Below the pieces are notes generated by a model. The model was not told the DNA's origin. It made no database searches and was given only the letters and a program-made list of their open reading frames with translations. Positions 46,185-57,639 of a DNA stretch of 64,000 nt are shown in pieces. The DNA lies in NCBI GenBank assembly GCA_037893225.1, contig JAZGUH010000412.1, positions 1,488,001 through 1,552,000 of the forward strand. The letters run 5' to 3'. The stretch comes from Hippasteria phrygiana (Eukaryota > Echinodermata > Asteroidea > Valvatida > Goniasteridae). Positions within the stretch are counted from its first letter, which is position 1, and every line of letters starts with the position of its first letter. A program made the position numbers and the translations under genes.

Positions 46185-47490
46185 TCTGTCCGTAATTCGA
46201 TTATCTCCAGAACCGGGCACTGTATGAAGTTGAAAGTCGGCAGGTGTATTGCTCAGGACCCAAGATTGTGCAGTGTCAAGTTTGAAGTTGTTTGGATGAG
46301 CAGTTCTCAAAAAAGCTGCAAAAAAGCAGGAATATAGGAGGCAAAGACCCGCAAACGTGGCTGTATGGACCGCCACGCACTGCTGCAAATTTTAAAAGGC
46401 ACTGCACTATACCGCCACGGGTATAGACCGCCAAGCATGCAATGGGGCGTGATCTAATATGCAAATTAGACGCATGCGCATCACGTATGTTTCCTCCGCT
46501 AACTTAGTTTTGCTCATTGTGCAGATCCAGTTTATCCTATGTGTTGTACAAGTGACGTCAGATCAGTTTCTTTTTTTTAAGCAATGAGGCGCTTATTTGC
46601 ATTTGAATAGGCATAATGGTGTTGCGTACTTGATTTGCATATTAACCTTTTACAAGCAGTGATATTCGTTGATTTCCTCTATTGCCGTCATAGTTTTCAG
46701 GAGATTCTTTGAAAGTGAAGCTAACGACCAACTTGAAACCTTTCTGGTGATTACTAGTGTGGAAAGTTATTTTTTAGTCAGATTCACGAGTTCAAACCAG
46801 GTGTAGGCTGTGCTTCGATTCTGTTGCAGCAATTGATTAACTGAACCAGCGATCCCAGTGATTTTCGAATAGTGCATAATTCAATAGCTTTTAATCATAT
46901 CGTGACCAATCACTATATAAATATGCCAAGAATCGATACTATCTACTTCCGACTTTACCTGACAATGTTACAAAGAAATCAATAAATATTACTTTAAAAA
47001 ACCTTTGCACGCCTGATTCTATAATGTGTGTCTTGGGATACTTCTTGTGCACATATATTTCTGGGGTACATCCGACATAAAACCCCGTTAAGAGACAATT
47101 TGAATGGTTAGCGTTTGTGCGGTATTTTGGCAACGCCTAGTAGCATCCCGATGTAAGACTATCTCACAGACATTATTATCAATGGCTACAGTTCTTCACC
47201 GTAGCCTGTCAATGGCCAAATTCGAAGCCGTAGCCACAAAAGACCTGATCCGGGCAACGGCTTATACTGTGCGAGTGCAGCATAACCAGCCTGTGAATAA
47301 ACCAAACTGATACACCTGCAATATACGTCAACATACGTGGCATCAGTGTTACAAAACCAGCTCTTCCCAAGAAACTCACTTCCAAAGCTGTGATACACGT
47401 GTGGCATTGAAACATACACCCGTGGCTTTTGTTAACCGAAAGCCAAGCAATTTGTCTGTTAAACAGGCACATTTTGAACGGGCACTGCAC
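46185..47490 (+). repeat. Dispersed repeat copy split by an 858 bp insertion
   Basis: 46185-46481 and 47340-47490 join to match 32384-32840. The host repeat continues ...ATGCGCAT|CAGTGTTAC across the insertion point. Confidence 0.8.
46482..47339. mobile_element. 858 bp DNA transposon, family unknown
   Basis: Inverted ends CACGTATGTT and AACATACGTG, flanked by GCAT on both sides (46478-46481 and 47340-47343), with the empty site seen at about 32690. The interior has only short frames without similarity. A 4 bp duplication with such short ends does not match a family I can name with confidence. Confidence 0.75.
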
Positions 47491-47645
47491 TAGATCTTTT
47501 AATAATAAGGCAAAAAAAAATTTGTTGTGTTGCCCTCGGACAGGTAAAATTGGAAAAGAGGGTCGTTTGGTTAGAATATATTATTAGGTGTTGGGCTACA
47601 ATGTATGAGCCCAAAGCCTATTGTTATTCTACAAATTTACTATTA

Positions 47646-47696
47646 TTTGCCTGAATTGCCTGAGAAGAATAATTCTTCTCAGGCAATTCAGGCAAA
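47646..47696. repeat. Perfect 51 bp hairpin
   Basis: Twenty-four-base arms (TTTGCCTGAATTGCCTGAGA and GAA, mirrored exactly) around TAA. Confidence 0.95.
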
Positions 47697-47775
47697 TTCC
47701 TTTGTCAACATGAAAACTGATATCAACTTCAATTGTTCATACATTAATGCACAATCTACTGAAGATGTGCAAAAA

Positions 47776-47806
47776 TGTAATGACGTCATGATGACGTCAT
47801 CATGTT
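47776..47806 (+). repeat. CRE palindrome pair outside the main array
   Basis: AATGACGTCATGATGACGTC followed by ATCATG. It matches the paired TGACGTCA module of 2.8-6.6 kb but the flanks do not. Confidence 0.7.
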
Positions 47807-48667
47807 TTAAATTGCAAGCAATTAAACATTTCTATTTATAATCTTTGAAAATCAATATAAAATCAACCGTGAAAGACTGAACTTGATTTTTACATGAATT
47901 GATAGAATAATAATAGCTAGATCTTCATTTTTGATCATGCATACAAAATCACGTGACCCTTCCTTCCGGTTGAAACCGGAAGCGCCTTATAATTTGAAAT
48001 TAGTAAAAGATGTGAACTTGCTTTCAACGATGTTAATCTCCAGCCAAGCTGAACTTTTCAAAAATGTTAGCAGTGACGTCATAAAATATTTGAGCGCCCT
48101 TTAGCGGCAGGTTGAAAAATGTTTTCAATGAATAATCAGTTGATGTGTGTGGCGAAGTTTGCTGAAATCACAGTAATGTGGTGTATGGGTCATAATACTG
48201 GAATGGTCTTGAAAACAAACATGTGCCTGTGAACCATTTTCTTGCCATCAATCCAAACATGGCCCAATACCATGTGTTTGTACGACAACCTATTATTACT
48301 TTTTTTCGGCTTCGCCACAAAGTTCTTGAATCACCGAGAAGCAAACCAAATGGAGGTATTCTAACTTTTGGCTTCATATCAATGAGATACAACAAAGTTT
48401 TTGCCGATTCGATTTGACTCTTTCGCTACAATATATTTATACATGTAAATATACATGTATGTCTAAAAAAGATTGAATTGATTGTACATAGCACTTTTAC
48501 ATGCGCTGTCCTTGGTTTTTTTTTGCTAGACCTTCCCAAGTCCCCAGATCCAAAGTTTAGGGTTTTTAGCTTGGCTACTCTTCAGCCCGAATGGAGCTTT
48601 GAGGAGCGTGACGGTTCGAAGTTATCTTCGCGTGTTTAGGCCTAAACATTGGATGAACCCCCCTGGG

Positions 48668-48770
48668 TTCATGAAAATAAACATGAAAATATGCATGAAA
48701 ATAAGCATGAAAATATGCATGAAAATATGCATAAAGTAAAGAAGTAAAGAAAATATGCATAAAGTAAAGA
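48668..48770 (+). repeat. 12 bp tandem repeat ATGAAAATATGC
   Basis: Six imperfect copies of CATGAAAATA(T/A)G, followed by two copies of ATGCATAAAGTAAAGAAG. Confidence 0.9.
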
Positions 48771-48784
48771 AGGTACATCAAATA

Positions 48785-49545
48785 CAAACACTTCTTGAGA
48801 CAGAGAGGCTGAGTTATGTTTTTATTGATATTTAAAACAAAAACAAACGCCAATCCTGATTCTGTCAATTTTTACTGTCGGTCGGTCTCAGGGCAACACA
48901 ATTTCTTTTTACCTAATAATCAGCATTCATAAATCCTTAAAGTGATCAAAAAATGTGTCCATCGCAATTAAAAACAACAGGTTTTTTTCCTTTTTCACAA
49001 TTAAGTTAACTAATAGTTATAGCTGGTAAATCAAATAATGAGTATAAATTTAGTGTGCTAGTTTATGAAAATGTACATTTTGTATAACCAGTACAGTTTT
49101 CAGTTAAATAAAGTACTGGGCTTGTCCACAAAAACATACTGTAGGTGTATTCTTGTTAAAAGCTGCCTAAAAGCATTTTCATGAAGTAACACACAGGTTG
49201 AGTGCTACTTTGTGAAAACATTTTTTTATATCATGTACATTTTGTACCTCATACTGTATGCATACAGTTTGCTATGAGAATTTATTTCAGTGTTGTGAAG
49301 AATACGGTAGGGTAAGTTGGTGTGACTAATTAGTCTAATTGTGACCGGCTCTGGCAAAACCATTTCCATTATGTGGTACGGGCCCGCAACGTTAAAAAAT
49401 GGCATCAGTGATATATTTCAAAAGTATGCACTTTTAATACACAGAGTGTTACATTCTTGGCACAGGTGACGGAATTATTATTATTCCTTGTAATCAAGCA
49501 TTTTGTGATTATTACACATTGAGATGTAACATGCAGATGCATAAA
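48785..49545. other. Intronic stretch, nothing recognised
   Basis: AT-rich sequence downstream of exon f. No exon, SINE box or paired termini identified. Confidence 0.45.
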
Positions 49546-49550
49546 CTCAC

Positions 49551-49719
49551 CAACTCTTGAGAGGAAATTCTTCAGTGTGGCACCTTTTGGCGACAGGGCA
49601 ATCAGCACGAGCAAGATGGCACGATTGCACAGAAACTGGTACTTGTGTGGAACCCTGGGATAGCTGCTGACTTGGATGATCACGAGACGCTCTAGAGCCG
49701 CCAGGAATGTATCCGACAG
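49551..49719 (-). CDS. PRKDC: DNA-PKcs exon f
   Basis: Fifty-six codons plus one base between TTATTTCCACAG and TTG|GTGAGT. It reads LSDTFLAALERLVIIQVSS and then FLCNRAILLVLIALSPKG. Human has YTPVLEHLVVMQIDSFP and CCRAIVKVFLALAAKG. Two consecutive helical hairpins are visible, as expected for HEAT units. The intron upstream contains a CAAGTCC inverted-repeat element at 49.8-50.0 kb. Confidence 0.93.
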
Positions 49720-49811
49720 CTGTGGAAATAAAAAAACTTTGTTTTAAAAATGCTGCTTAACCCTAACGTCCTAGGGTGCATGCAAAATCATTCTAAAATT
49801 GGATGATTTGC

Positions 49812-50025
49812 AGAGTTGTAGTCGAGTCCCTACAAGTCCTTTCACAAGTCCTTTTGCAAGTCCAGTCAGAAGTTTTTTCATAAAGCCAGTCACAAGTAAC
49901 TGGATGAACAATGACAAAGGAATGCCTTTGTCAAAGCTCATTTGAATAGCTTGGGATTGGAATTAGGACTGGAGGGCTTGTGATGGACTTGTGATGGACT
50001 TGTGATTGACTCAACTACGTCCCAG
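49812..50025. repeat. CAAGTCC inverted-repeat element
   Basis: Left end AGAGTTGTAGTCGAGTCCCT, right end GATTGACTCAACTACGTCCC. The left side repeats ACAAGTCCTTT and GCAAGTCC. The right side has three GGACTTGTGAT in a row. The motif is again repeated in both orientations inside one short element. Confidence 0.65.
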
Positions 50026-50200
50026 ATGGTTTGGGACTGTTTGGGTTAAGAAACCAATTAATCTTTGATGTAAGATTCAATCGTGCATTTTGCCATCTCG
50101 CTTTTAAATAAGCTTACTTTTTGCCTCCCGACTTGCGAGCTACAGGAAAACATGTAGTATTGTTTTCATGGATGGTAAACAAAAATTTGTTTTAAATAAA

Positions 50201-50643
50201 TGTGACCCGCTCCAGAAAACGGTGATATAAGTAGCGCTATGCATTTACGTGTAATGGCCCTTTCAACGTTGAGAGGGTTACATTTTTGTTCAAAATTCAT
50301 TTTTTGTTTTTTGTCTTTAATGACATCTTAAATATCTAAAGTTTCAGGTTTGGTGCACAACAATGTTGATTTCAGTAAATAATGTGAAAAAATAACCCTT
50401 TTAGAGTGCATCGTTCCTTTTCATTGTATTAGAACTAGCTATTTCAAAGCCTGTTTTCTCTGTTGTGCAATTTGAACTCCATAGAACTAATTAATATGCA
50501 AAGACGCGATATCTCTAGAACAGATAGGGCTTTGGAGCTCTATCATGTACCAAATGAAAGCTTACATTGCGGGCTTTCCAAACGTACATAAAACTCATTT
50601 TTCATATTTTGCGACATAATACCTTTTTCCAAAGCGGGTCACA
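50201..50643. mobile_element. TGTGACCCGC MITE, copy 2
   Basis: 443 bp with TGTGACCCGCTCCAGAAAAC and TTTTTCCAAAGCGGGTCACA ends. AATAAA abuts both sides, a plausible target duplication. Closely matches 34530-34971 over the whole length in the same orientation. Confidence 0.8.
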
Positions 50644-50856
50644 AATAAAGAATCGACCGATGGACCCTCCTCCCGATTTTTCTCATTTAAGGGCAACACA
50701 ATTTTGTTTGTGGCTTATTATAGATCTACTCATATGATTATTATCAAATTTTGTGGAAGCACCATTCTTGAACAAAAATTATAGAAGTCTAACCCCAAAA
50801 GTGTGATGCAAAAATACCAAAAAGAACAGTAGGGCTCTAGAGATTAACAATCTGAC

Positions 50857-50941
50857 CATGTGCAGCTGTTTTATGATGCTTGCCAGTGCCTCAAGGAAGT
50901 TGGGAAGTTGGGTCAGCTTGTCATCTGATACCTCCCCTTGC
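50857..50941 (-). CDS. PRKDC: DNA-PKcs exon e
   Basis: One base completes the split Gln codon, then 28 codons: QGEVSDDKLTQLPNFLEAL, then ASIIKQLHM. The human counterpart is the DDRVYQMPSFLQSVASVL stretch. The acceptor is TCCTTCAGCAG. The donor, ATG|GTCAGA, is weaker than its neighbours, but it is the only GT that keeps phase 0 into the next exon. A TGTGACCCGC-type element ends about 200 nt downstream in the intron. Confidence 0.87.
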
Positions 50942-51943
50942 CTGCTGAAGGACAGACAGACCATCAAATGAAAGGCACATTTCCAAATGAGCTCTGTGTA
51001 GCACAGTAAAACATTTCACTTCATAAACGCTTAGGCCAGTCATGATTTTGTTACCGTTGTTCACCGTATTGAAGCAATGGGTTTTTAGGGTTTTATATAC
51101 ATGTAGCAGTGGAAATACCTGTACAATTTAGGTGCACTGTCCTATAGGAGATCAAGCAGTGCCCAAGTTATTCACTGGCATTTTCATAACTTTGTCATAT
51201 TAATGCAGACCTTCTGTGCTGACAGCCTTCAGTCGTCTGCTAAAAAGTACAGAGTCTAACGCTTTATTAAACTTTGTATAATTAGACGATTAGACTATTT
51301 GCAACGATTGTTGGCCGACAATCCCTGGAAATTGATACACAAATTCCACTTTTCTTGAAAATGACAGCACACCAGGTGCCATGATTTCACAGGATGCTTG
51401 AGACTATTATTTACTTACAGTCAAGTAAGGTATTTCATAATTTGGTAGTTTTTTTTGTTATGTTGGCAAATGTTGTATATTACCTTTTAATAAGCTTTCA
51501 TTTGGTGAAATTTATCAAACAAAAATACTGTACATAGATTTAAGGTATGATAGCTTTGTTACTGATCAAAAACCAAATTGATTAGTTTCAATCTAAAAGC
51601 TTGCTCTTCATACAAGTGGTACCGGTACCAATCCTCGAGAAATATTTCTGTCTTTATCATCTTCAAGAAAACTATCTCAAGACCTCCAAAAATGCTGCAT
51701 GGCTTATTTTGCTTCCAACAATCGAAATAAGCCATATTATGAACATGCACAACATCACTGTTAAAACAGAACAGGTTTTCATTATTTTCTCACGACTCGG
51801 TTGACGTATTGAGCTCAAACTTTCACAAGTTTGTTATTTCATGTATACATGCTGAATTCCACAAAGTATGAACACTGCCTAACCCACGGCTGGGCTGTGG
51901 GCTAACCCAAGGCTAGGATCTAAACCATTAAAAACTGACTCAC

Positions 51944-52026
51944 TGAAGGTAGAGTTGCTCACTTCTCTGAATCATTTCTGTGAACATGAACTTGACGTCA
52001 TCATCCTTCATGAACAATTTGCAGGG
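51944..52026 (-). CDS. PRKDC: DNA-PKcs exon d
   Basis: Eighty-three nt: 27 codons plus two bases. The acceptor is CCCTTTGTCCAG and the donor CA|GTGAGT. It encodes PCKLFMKDDDVKFMFTEM then IQRSEQLYL, aligned with human [21 protein letters not shown]. The PCK start directly continues the RGYGYFAA end of the previous exon, which fixes the junction. Confidence 0.92.
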
Positions 52027-52149
52027 CTGGACAAAGGGTAAATATACACAGAGTGTAAGGGGTCAGCTTTCAGAATCTCTTTCCTACTTTCAAAAAATGT
52101 TTTTCCAGTTAGCTAAAGTTAGGGCGATAAAACTAAATAAACACCTAAT

Positions 52150-52575
52150 ACATACATGACCTGACAGCACAAAATGAGAATAAAGTCACACTATGGCTTT
52201 CTGAGTTACAAGCAGAAACAACAATTTGTCACTGAAAAGTCAATTTTGGGATTTTAACCACTGTATATTTGAAAAACTTGATTCTATGATATCCCAAAGA
52301 TTTGAAACCGAATCTCACTAAATATTTTTTGGGGATGATTTCTTTTTTGAACTCTGGTTTAGTGTGCACAGATCACAAACTTTGAGCTTCAGTTTCTCAA
52401 GACAAGGGGTCAAGACTCGGACAATTTCAAAAGGTTGTATCAGGGGATGGGAACGAGATACCACAACACACAATATATCAAATTCAAGCTTTTAAGCTGT
52501 ACTTTCAGGAAATACCATAATCGTGATTTTCAAATGTTGTTACTTTATTCCCATTTTGTGGGAACAGGTCACATA
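52150..52575. repeat. MITE with CACAAAATGNGAATAAAG ends
   Basis: Left ACCTGACAGCACAAAATGAGAATAAAG, right CTTTATTCCCATTTTGTGGGAACAGGT. The interior includes GAGCTTCAGTTTCTCAAGAC, AAGGGGTC and TATCAAATTCAAGCTTTTAA. The right half is also found at 62620-62765. A TATGTGACCTGGCACCACAA end at 36207 may be a relative. Confidence 0.65.
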
Positions 52576-52974
52576 TATTTACTTTTTCTTAACACATCCA
52601 GAGAAAATGGTCTGCCTAGCACCGTCTCCCAGAGAAATTATCACCTTAATTTCCTAGAGAATAACAGTGTAATGACTAATCAACAATAACCAAGGACTAA
52701 GCACAGCAACTGTTAACCCTACCCCCTAGGGTGCATGCAAAATCATATTAAAATTGGAAGATTTGGGATTGCCAAGATTGATTGACCACGTTTAAAGTAA
52801 GGTCCATTAGGCGAGATTCAGCAGCCATGACCACACCCTTTTCAGACAATTCATACAGATTCAGATGGGTATGAAGATTGGCTGACATTTAAGCAAATTT
52901 TAATTCATAACAGGCCCCCCACCAATAGGAATGGCTAGGAAACTGTGTGGAGGAATTCATGAATGAAGACTTAC

Positions 52975-53070
52975 TGCAGCAAAGTAGCCATATCCTCTGA
53001 TGGCTGATGACAGGGCCCTTGTATCGCTCTGGGGGTTATCAATGATGCCACGAAATCGCTTCACAAAGAA
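52975..53070 (-). CDS. PRKDC: DNA-PKcs exon c
   Basis: Thirty-two codons, phase 0 to 0, between TTTTTTTACAG and GCA|GTAAGT, both strong sites. The peptide FFVKRFRGIIDNP leads into SSAIRGYGYFAA. Human has FMEQFYGIIRN and IAIRGYGLFAG at the same place, so the RGYG motif is diagnostic. The exon was too short to show as a long open frame and was found by splice sites and similarity. Confidence 0.93.
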
Positions 53071-53345
53071 CTGTAAAAAAATTACAGATATTAGTAATGG
53101 TATAGTGTATTTAAATTGGAGGATTCAGGACTGTTAGGGTTAAAGGTACACTGTCGTGGATGCAACCACTTGGGCTACAAAAAAAAGATTTGCCCTCAAA
53201 ATTGATATTTCTGAAAAGTACATACATTGTAGAATATCATGATATACACAACCTCTTGATATTTTACCACTTTGCTGACATTCTTGGAAAAAGGTCTTCA
53301 ACTCATCAAAATGTTAAATAGTGGTTTGACACAGTTCAGTCACTG

Positions 53346-53568
53346 ATTTAACCCTAACCATCCCTAACCTGCCAAAATCAAACACCCCATTTGTGTTGAA
53401 TTTTGTGTGATTGGGTACTGTAGAGCCTTGGCACCATCACTTTGCATGGGACTTGATGCCCTGATTTTGTCCAAGTACAAAGAATGTGCCATTGGTTTAC
53501 TACACAGTGTTGGAGTTTGTGTGGTTAGGGAAGGATTCTAGTAAAAAGCCTTGGGCTGTTAGGGTTGT
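53346..53568. mobile_element. TTAA-type MITE, inverted relative of 39077-39279
   Basis: TTTAACCCTAACCATCCC at the left and GGCTGTTAGGGTTG at the right. The interior carries GTCCAAGTACAAAGAATGTG and ACACAGTGTTGGAGTTTG, the complement of the 39 kb copy. Confidence 0.6.
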
Positions 53569-54407
53569 TTGTTCATTCAACTACAACAATGGCTTTGTTC
53601 AAACATGACTAAAACCTATTCATGAAATAAAATAATGTATGTGATGGAATCACATGTATGTGTCGTTAGACAGTCCAAATATGGTTCACCAAGTATGCAG
53701 AACTATAGACATTACTATAACACACTTCTTGCTGGTTCTTTATCCTACCTACACATGTATTGACATTAGCATCAGCGTCAACAAGATGGGCGTCAAGACA
53801 TCTCGCGCATGCAATTTGCGTAGTATAGTGTCAATTTTGACTGGCTGCACCTCCCTCTGGAAGTTGTCAATCTGTCTTTCAGAGTCAAATTGCTTGTTAG
53901 AGTTTACTCAAAACAGTTCAAACATTCTTGTTAATGTTTGCATGATACAAACTAAAATACAGTACAGCAGCATCACAACACCCTGATTTAATTATATTTA
54001 GAAATTTGAATATATTTCTAAATTGAGTTACAGAGAGCCAGCAAATGTTGCTCCGGTGCGGACATTGCCAGAGCACCCATAGCTTTGGCATTGTCAGCAG
54101 AGGGGGCTATTTCTTGTCTTTAGGCTTAAGAGTTTAAATATTCATAATGGAAATTTTCCAAATGCCACATCATCACATGTGCTGACTGGTCGAGCGTGGC
54201 GGCACAGTAGCTTTATTGTAGTGAATGCAGCATAACTGTTAGGTTGCCAGGGATTGACTACGGGAGACAAATTTAACAAACGGACTCTGTATTGGAAATA
54301 CCGCTGTGTTGGTAGCTGGCGCAAGCCTTTGGAATGGGAGGCCTGTATTCGAATCCTCTAACCTGTTTATATATCTCCTGTTTTCTAGTTTTTAAGCTGC
54401 TATTACG

Positions 54408-55525
54408 ATGCCGAAGGTGAGAGAGACCAGAGGATGGGGGCGTGGTCGTGGGCGTGGTCGTGGACGTGGTCGTGACCAGTCAGTTGGGAGAAGAGGACGT
54501 AGTGCGAGTCAGCATCATAAAGTCGAGGGGCAACAAGGAGGTGAACCGGGGACGGCGCCGGTTGTCCATCCAGAGGGGCCAGAGCCTGTGCATGAACACC
54601 ACCGGCAGGTTTTGGACGCTCCAGGACCATCCCAGCCACAAGGTGATGTGCAATGCCCCCAAACACCATACATGTATTTAATAATAATATGCCCAATGTT
54701 GATGTTGACGCAGGAGTAAGTGTGGCCCCAAGTCCTTTTCAGGTAGAAATTGAAGTGCCAGCGGGGGACAGTGCATGACAGCTGGTTACGGCAAGTTTGG
54801 AGCGCCGCTAGGTAAATTTGACCTGCTAGCCAGAAAAGAAAAAATATGGAGAGGGGATTTTGTTGAGTTAAGTTCTTTAATGGTGGTAAGGGAACCAAAA
54901 CATGAGGAAACGCCAGTCGTTTTGCCAAGTGGGAGGTCAAGTGTGTTTCAAACCTATGCCACCACGTTCCAAGCCAATCATAGATATAGATCAATGGACG
55001 AGTGCATTTTTTGTATTTATGTCCATATATTCGGAGCGACACCCCAATAGGACAATTGAGTTAATTAAATATGCTGACCTCATTCGCAAATTTGCAAGCA
55101 ACTTTGGGGGTCGGGGTTGGTTAAATTATGACAAGGAGTTTCGTCTCGGTCAATCCTTGCAGCCGTCACGGTCATGGGCAATCTCCGATTCTGATTTGTT
55201 TTTAGAGAAGTTAGCCATGCCTGTATACGCACATGGGCCTAATTCCTTTCGAGGTCAATACACAAGTGAAGCAATAGCTGGTCAGTCCTTTCCAGGCAGG
55301 GCACGATGCACCTTTTACTGTTTTGATTGCAACAAAGGGAAGTGTGTACGCAAACCCTACAAGTATGCCCACTCATGCTCCTATTGTTCCAAACCTGGAC
55401 ACCGTAGGTTCAACTGCTTTGTCAGTCCCAAGCAAACAAACTCCTCCTTACCAAGGGCACAAGGGCAAAACCAGACCAAGGGCAAAACCAGACCAAGGGC
55501 AAAACCAGACCAAGGGCAAAACTAG
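54408..55525 (+). pseudogene. Gag-like protein with CX2CX4HX4C knuckle
   Basis: The N-terminal RGRG-rich stretch (54408-54719) is in one frame. After further stops the main frame, 54902-55525, has YSERHPNRTIELIKYADL, GRGWLNYDKEFRLGQ and the zinc knuckle CSYCSKPGHRRFNC near residue 165 of that frame. The tail is a run of QGQNQTKGKTRPRAKPD repeats from tandem 17 bp units. The role would be nucleic-acid packaging of the retroelement. Frame breaks make this copy a pseudogene. Confidence 0.7.
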
Positions 55526-55559
55526 ACCAAGGCCAATGACAACCAATTTAAGTCATCTT

Positions 55560-55770
55560 CTAAAAAAAGTAGGAGGTGTAAAATTCTGGTCTGACAAACA
55601 GGCAGTTGTATTAGTACTGGTAGCTTTAAAGAACAATATAATTTTTAAGGCATGCTACATTCAGGGCAGTTCCAATGGAATTTCAGACTCCTTGTCTCAC
55701 TTTCAGATGGACAGGTTCCGACAGTTGGCTCCTCGTGCAGATGCAGAAATGACACCACGGCTTCTCTAGA
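55560..55770 (+). pseudogene. RNase H C-terminal scrap
   Basis: VALKNNIIFKACYIQGSSNG, then ISDSLSHFQMDRFRQLAP and a final AEMTP. In DIRS/Ngaro polyproteins the RNase H ends with a similar H/YIxGxxNxxxDxLSR and xFRxLAPxA pattern just before the recombinase. Fused almost directly behind the gag repeats, so RT and most of RNase H are deleted. Confidence 0.65.
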
Positions 55771-55799
55771 GGAATTTTGGGGGGAGAGGGACAGATTGA

Positions 55800-56712
55800 T
55801 AAACTTTTGAGTGGCCAAGAAGACACAAGCAACTTATGATTCTGGCTGGGTGAGGTTCACCGAATTTGTTTCTGAATTTGGATTCTCCACCAATCTTTTT
55901 GTTCAGGTCGAGGTTATCTGTAGTTTCATAGCGTATATTTGTCATTAAAAACTCATGCACATGCCACAATGTCTGCATATTTGTCGGGGATTGGTTTCAG
56001 GCACAAAGTTCAGGCACTGGATGACCCAACAAATTGTTTCCTTGTGGGGTTGATGTTAGATGGAGTTCGCAGAGGAAAGAGGCTCGCAACAGGATCTGTG
56101 ACTGCCAATTACCCTAAGGCGTTTTATTAGGCAAAATCCTTGGGATCTTGCAACACATTTGCTCTTCTCAATACTAAGCTTTGTTGTTCAAAGCCGTTTT
56201 TTCCCCAATGGTTTTTGGTTTTTTAAGAATAGGGGAGGTGGCGGCTACTTCGAAAGCATCCGTACAGAGATCGGTATTGCGGCGTTATGTTGTATTCCAG
56301 GTACGCGAAAAGGTGGAAGTCCTGGTGATTAACTTTATAGAGTGTCCAAAAATAACCAGTTTGGGGAACAGCAGGAGGTGGTGGTCATGTCTCATCAAAA
56401 CCAAAACTGGTGTCCAATAGTGGCATTGTCAGAATATTTAAAAGTTGCGAGCCAGGCCGAGGTCCTGTTCTGTCATTTTGATTCCTCTCCTGTCACAAAA
56501 TACCAGTTAAGGTGTGTGTTAAAAAGAGCAGTGGAGTTTTGCAACTTCTAAGATCACCACTTGTTTCAATCGCATTCCTTTAGAATTGGTGCGGCAACGA
56601 CAGCTAAACAGATGGGTTTGTCTGATGCGGACATTCAGATTATGGGTCGATGGCGTTCGGCAGCATTTAAGAAATACATACGTTTGCCTTCACTGATGTC
56701 CTCAATCTTTTG
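55800..56712 (+). pseudogene. Tyrosine recombinase, broken
   Basis: Starts AKKTQATYDSGWVRFTEFVS (SAM-like domain), continues in other frames with HATMSAYLSGIGFRHK and FGFLRIGEVAATSK, where the first catalytic Arg lies. It ends with SFRIGAATTAKQMGLSD (the HxxR motif, HSFR) and MGRWRSAAFKKYIR with the terminal Tyr. Frameshifts and stops occur at about 55938, 56130, 56420 and 56550. Catalytic residues remain visible in translation. Confidence 0.8.
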
Positions 56713-57004
56713 ACATGGGTTGTGGTCAACAGGTTGACATGATCGGGTGGTTCTAATTGAAACTCCATAAGCATACTTAGATATCTCAAGGTTTCATAAA
56801 GATGCTTCAGGCTAATAGCAAATGAAAATGACAATACGCACAAGCATTAAAGCAACAACGACATAACAATCGTATACATGTACATTATATTACGGGAAAC
56901 ATGCTATAACTGAGGCTTGTAAGCAACCGTAACTTTCGTGAGTGGATTTGTGCTGTCAGGATTTTGTACCAGTAAAATTCTAACTTATTTGCAAACGCTC
57001 TTAT

Positions 57005-57545
57005 GCCAATTTTGTTAGTTCCTCCAGGGGTTCCCGATCCCTGTCAGGTGTGGATATTTGGAGACAGACATGTGTTTTGGACGGCTCGTCATGCATTGGA
57101 ACGTGAAGGGCCACACAGCTGGGGCTTGATGATTTGTATTGTATTACTTGGAAGGGAAGGAGGGGTGCAACACTTAGTGATGTGATAGCCGATTTGCAGG
57201 AGGAGCTGTTTGCCACTGCCTCTGCCCCAGATATTCTTCTTTTCCACCTCGATTGTAATGATATGATGCAAAAGTCTACTCATGCACTACATTACACGGT
57301 GAGAAACCTCATACAGTTTTGTTCAGAGTTCTTGCCCCAGACTGTTGATTTGGTCATTTATTTTCCCTCGTAGGGCATATCCAGGAACTCCCGCCACTCG
57401 ACAAAGAAGAAATTGAAGAATGTAAACCACAATGCACGAAATTTGTTCGTTTGGATTGGTGGGAAAGCCATTGGTCATCCAGAGATTGATCTGTAGGTTG
57501 CAAGTTTGTTCAGAGAGGATGGTTTGCATTTGAAGCACTAGGTCT
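57005..57545 (+). pseudogene. SGNH-hydrolase-like domain, nucleophile lost
   Basis: WIFGDRHVFWTARHALEREG is block I, where the family has GDS; here Ser is Arg. ATLSDVIADLQEEL, DILLFHLDCNDM (block III, GxND replaced by DCND) and, after frame breaks, KAIGHPEIDL and LFREDGLHLKH (block V DxxH) follow. The function in Ngaro elements is unknown. Two frame changes and a stop at 57371 break it. Confidence 0.65.
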
Positions 57546-57639
57546 TGACATTTTTGTTAATAACAACTTAAAGGGCGCTTTGGAGTACTTCCACTGTTAT
57601 CCATCGGCCACAGTGTTTCCCCACTGTATGCTTGGGGTA

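Larger units (their letters stand above)
54405..57560 (+). mobile_element. Ngaro/DIRS-like retroelement, internally deleted
   Basis: A gag-like ORF with a zinc knuckle, a scrap of RNase H, a tyrosine recombinase and an SGNH-hydrolase segment occur in that order on one strand. Tyrosine-recombinase retroelements lack an integrase and use the recombinase. Ngaro-type members are known to carry an SGNH hydrolase, which favours Ngaro. The reverse transcriptase is missing between 55.53 and 55.57 kb. Termini (split direct repeats) were not identified. Confidence 0.75.

Noticed and set aside
54408..54719. RGRG-rich frame read as an RNA-binding protein gene
   Set aside because: It is followed by gag, recombinase and hydrolase relics on the same strand and has no splice context, so it fits the retroelement better.
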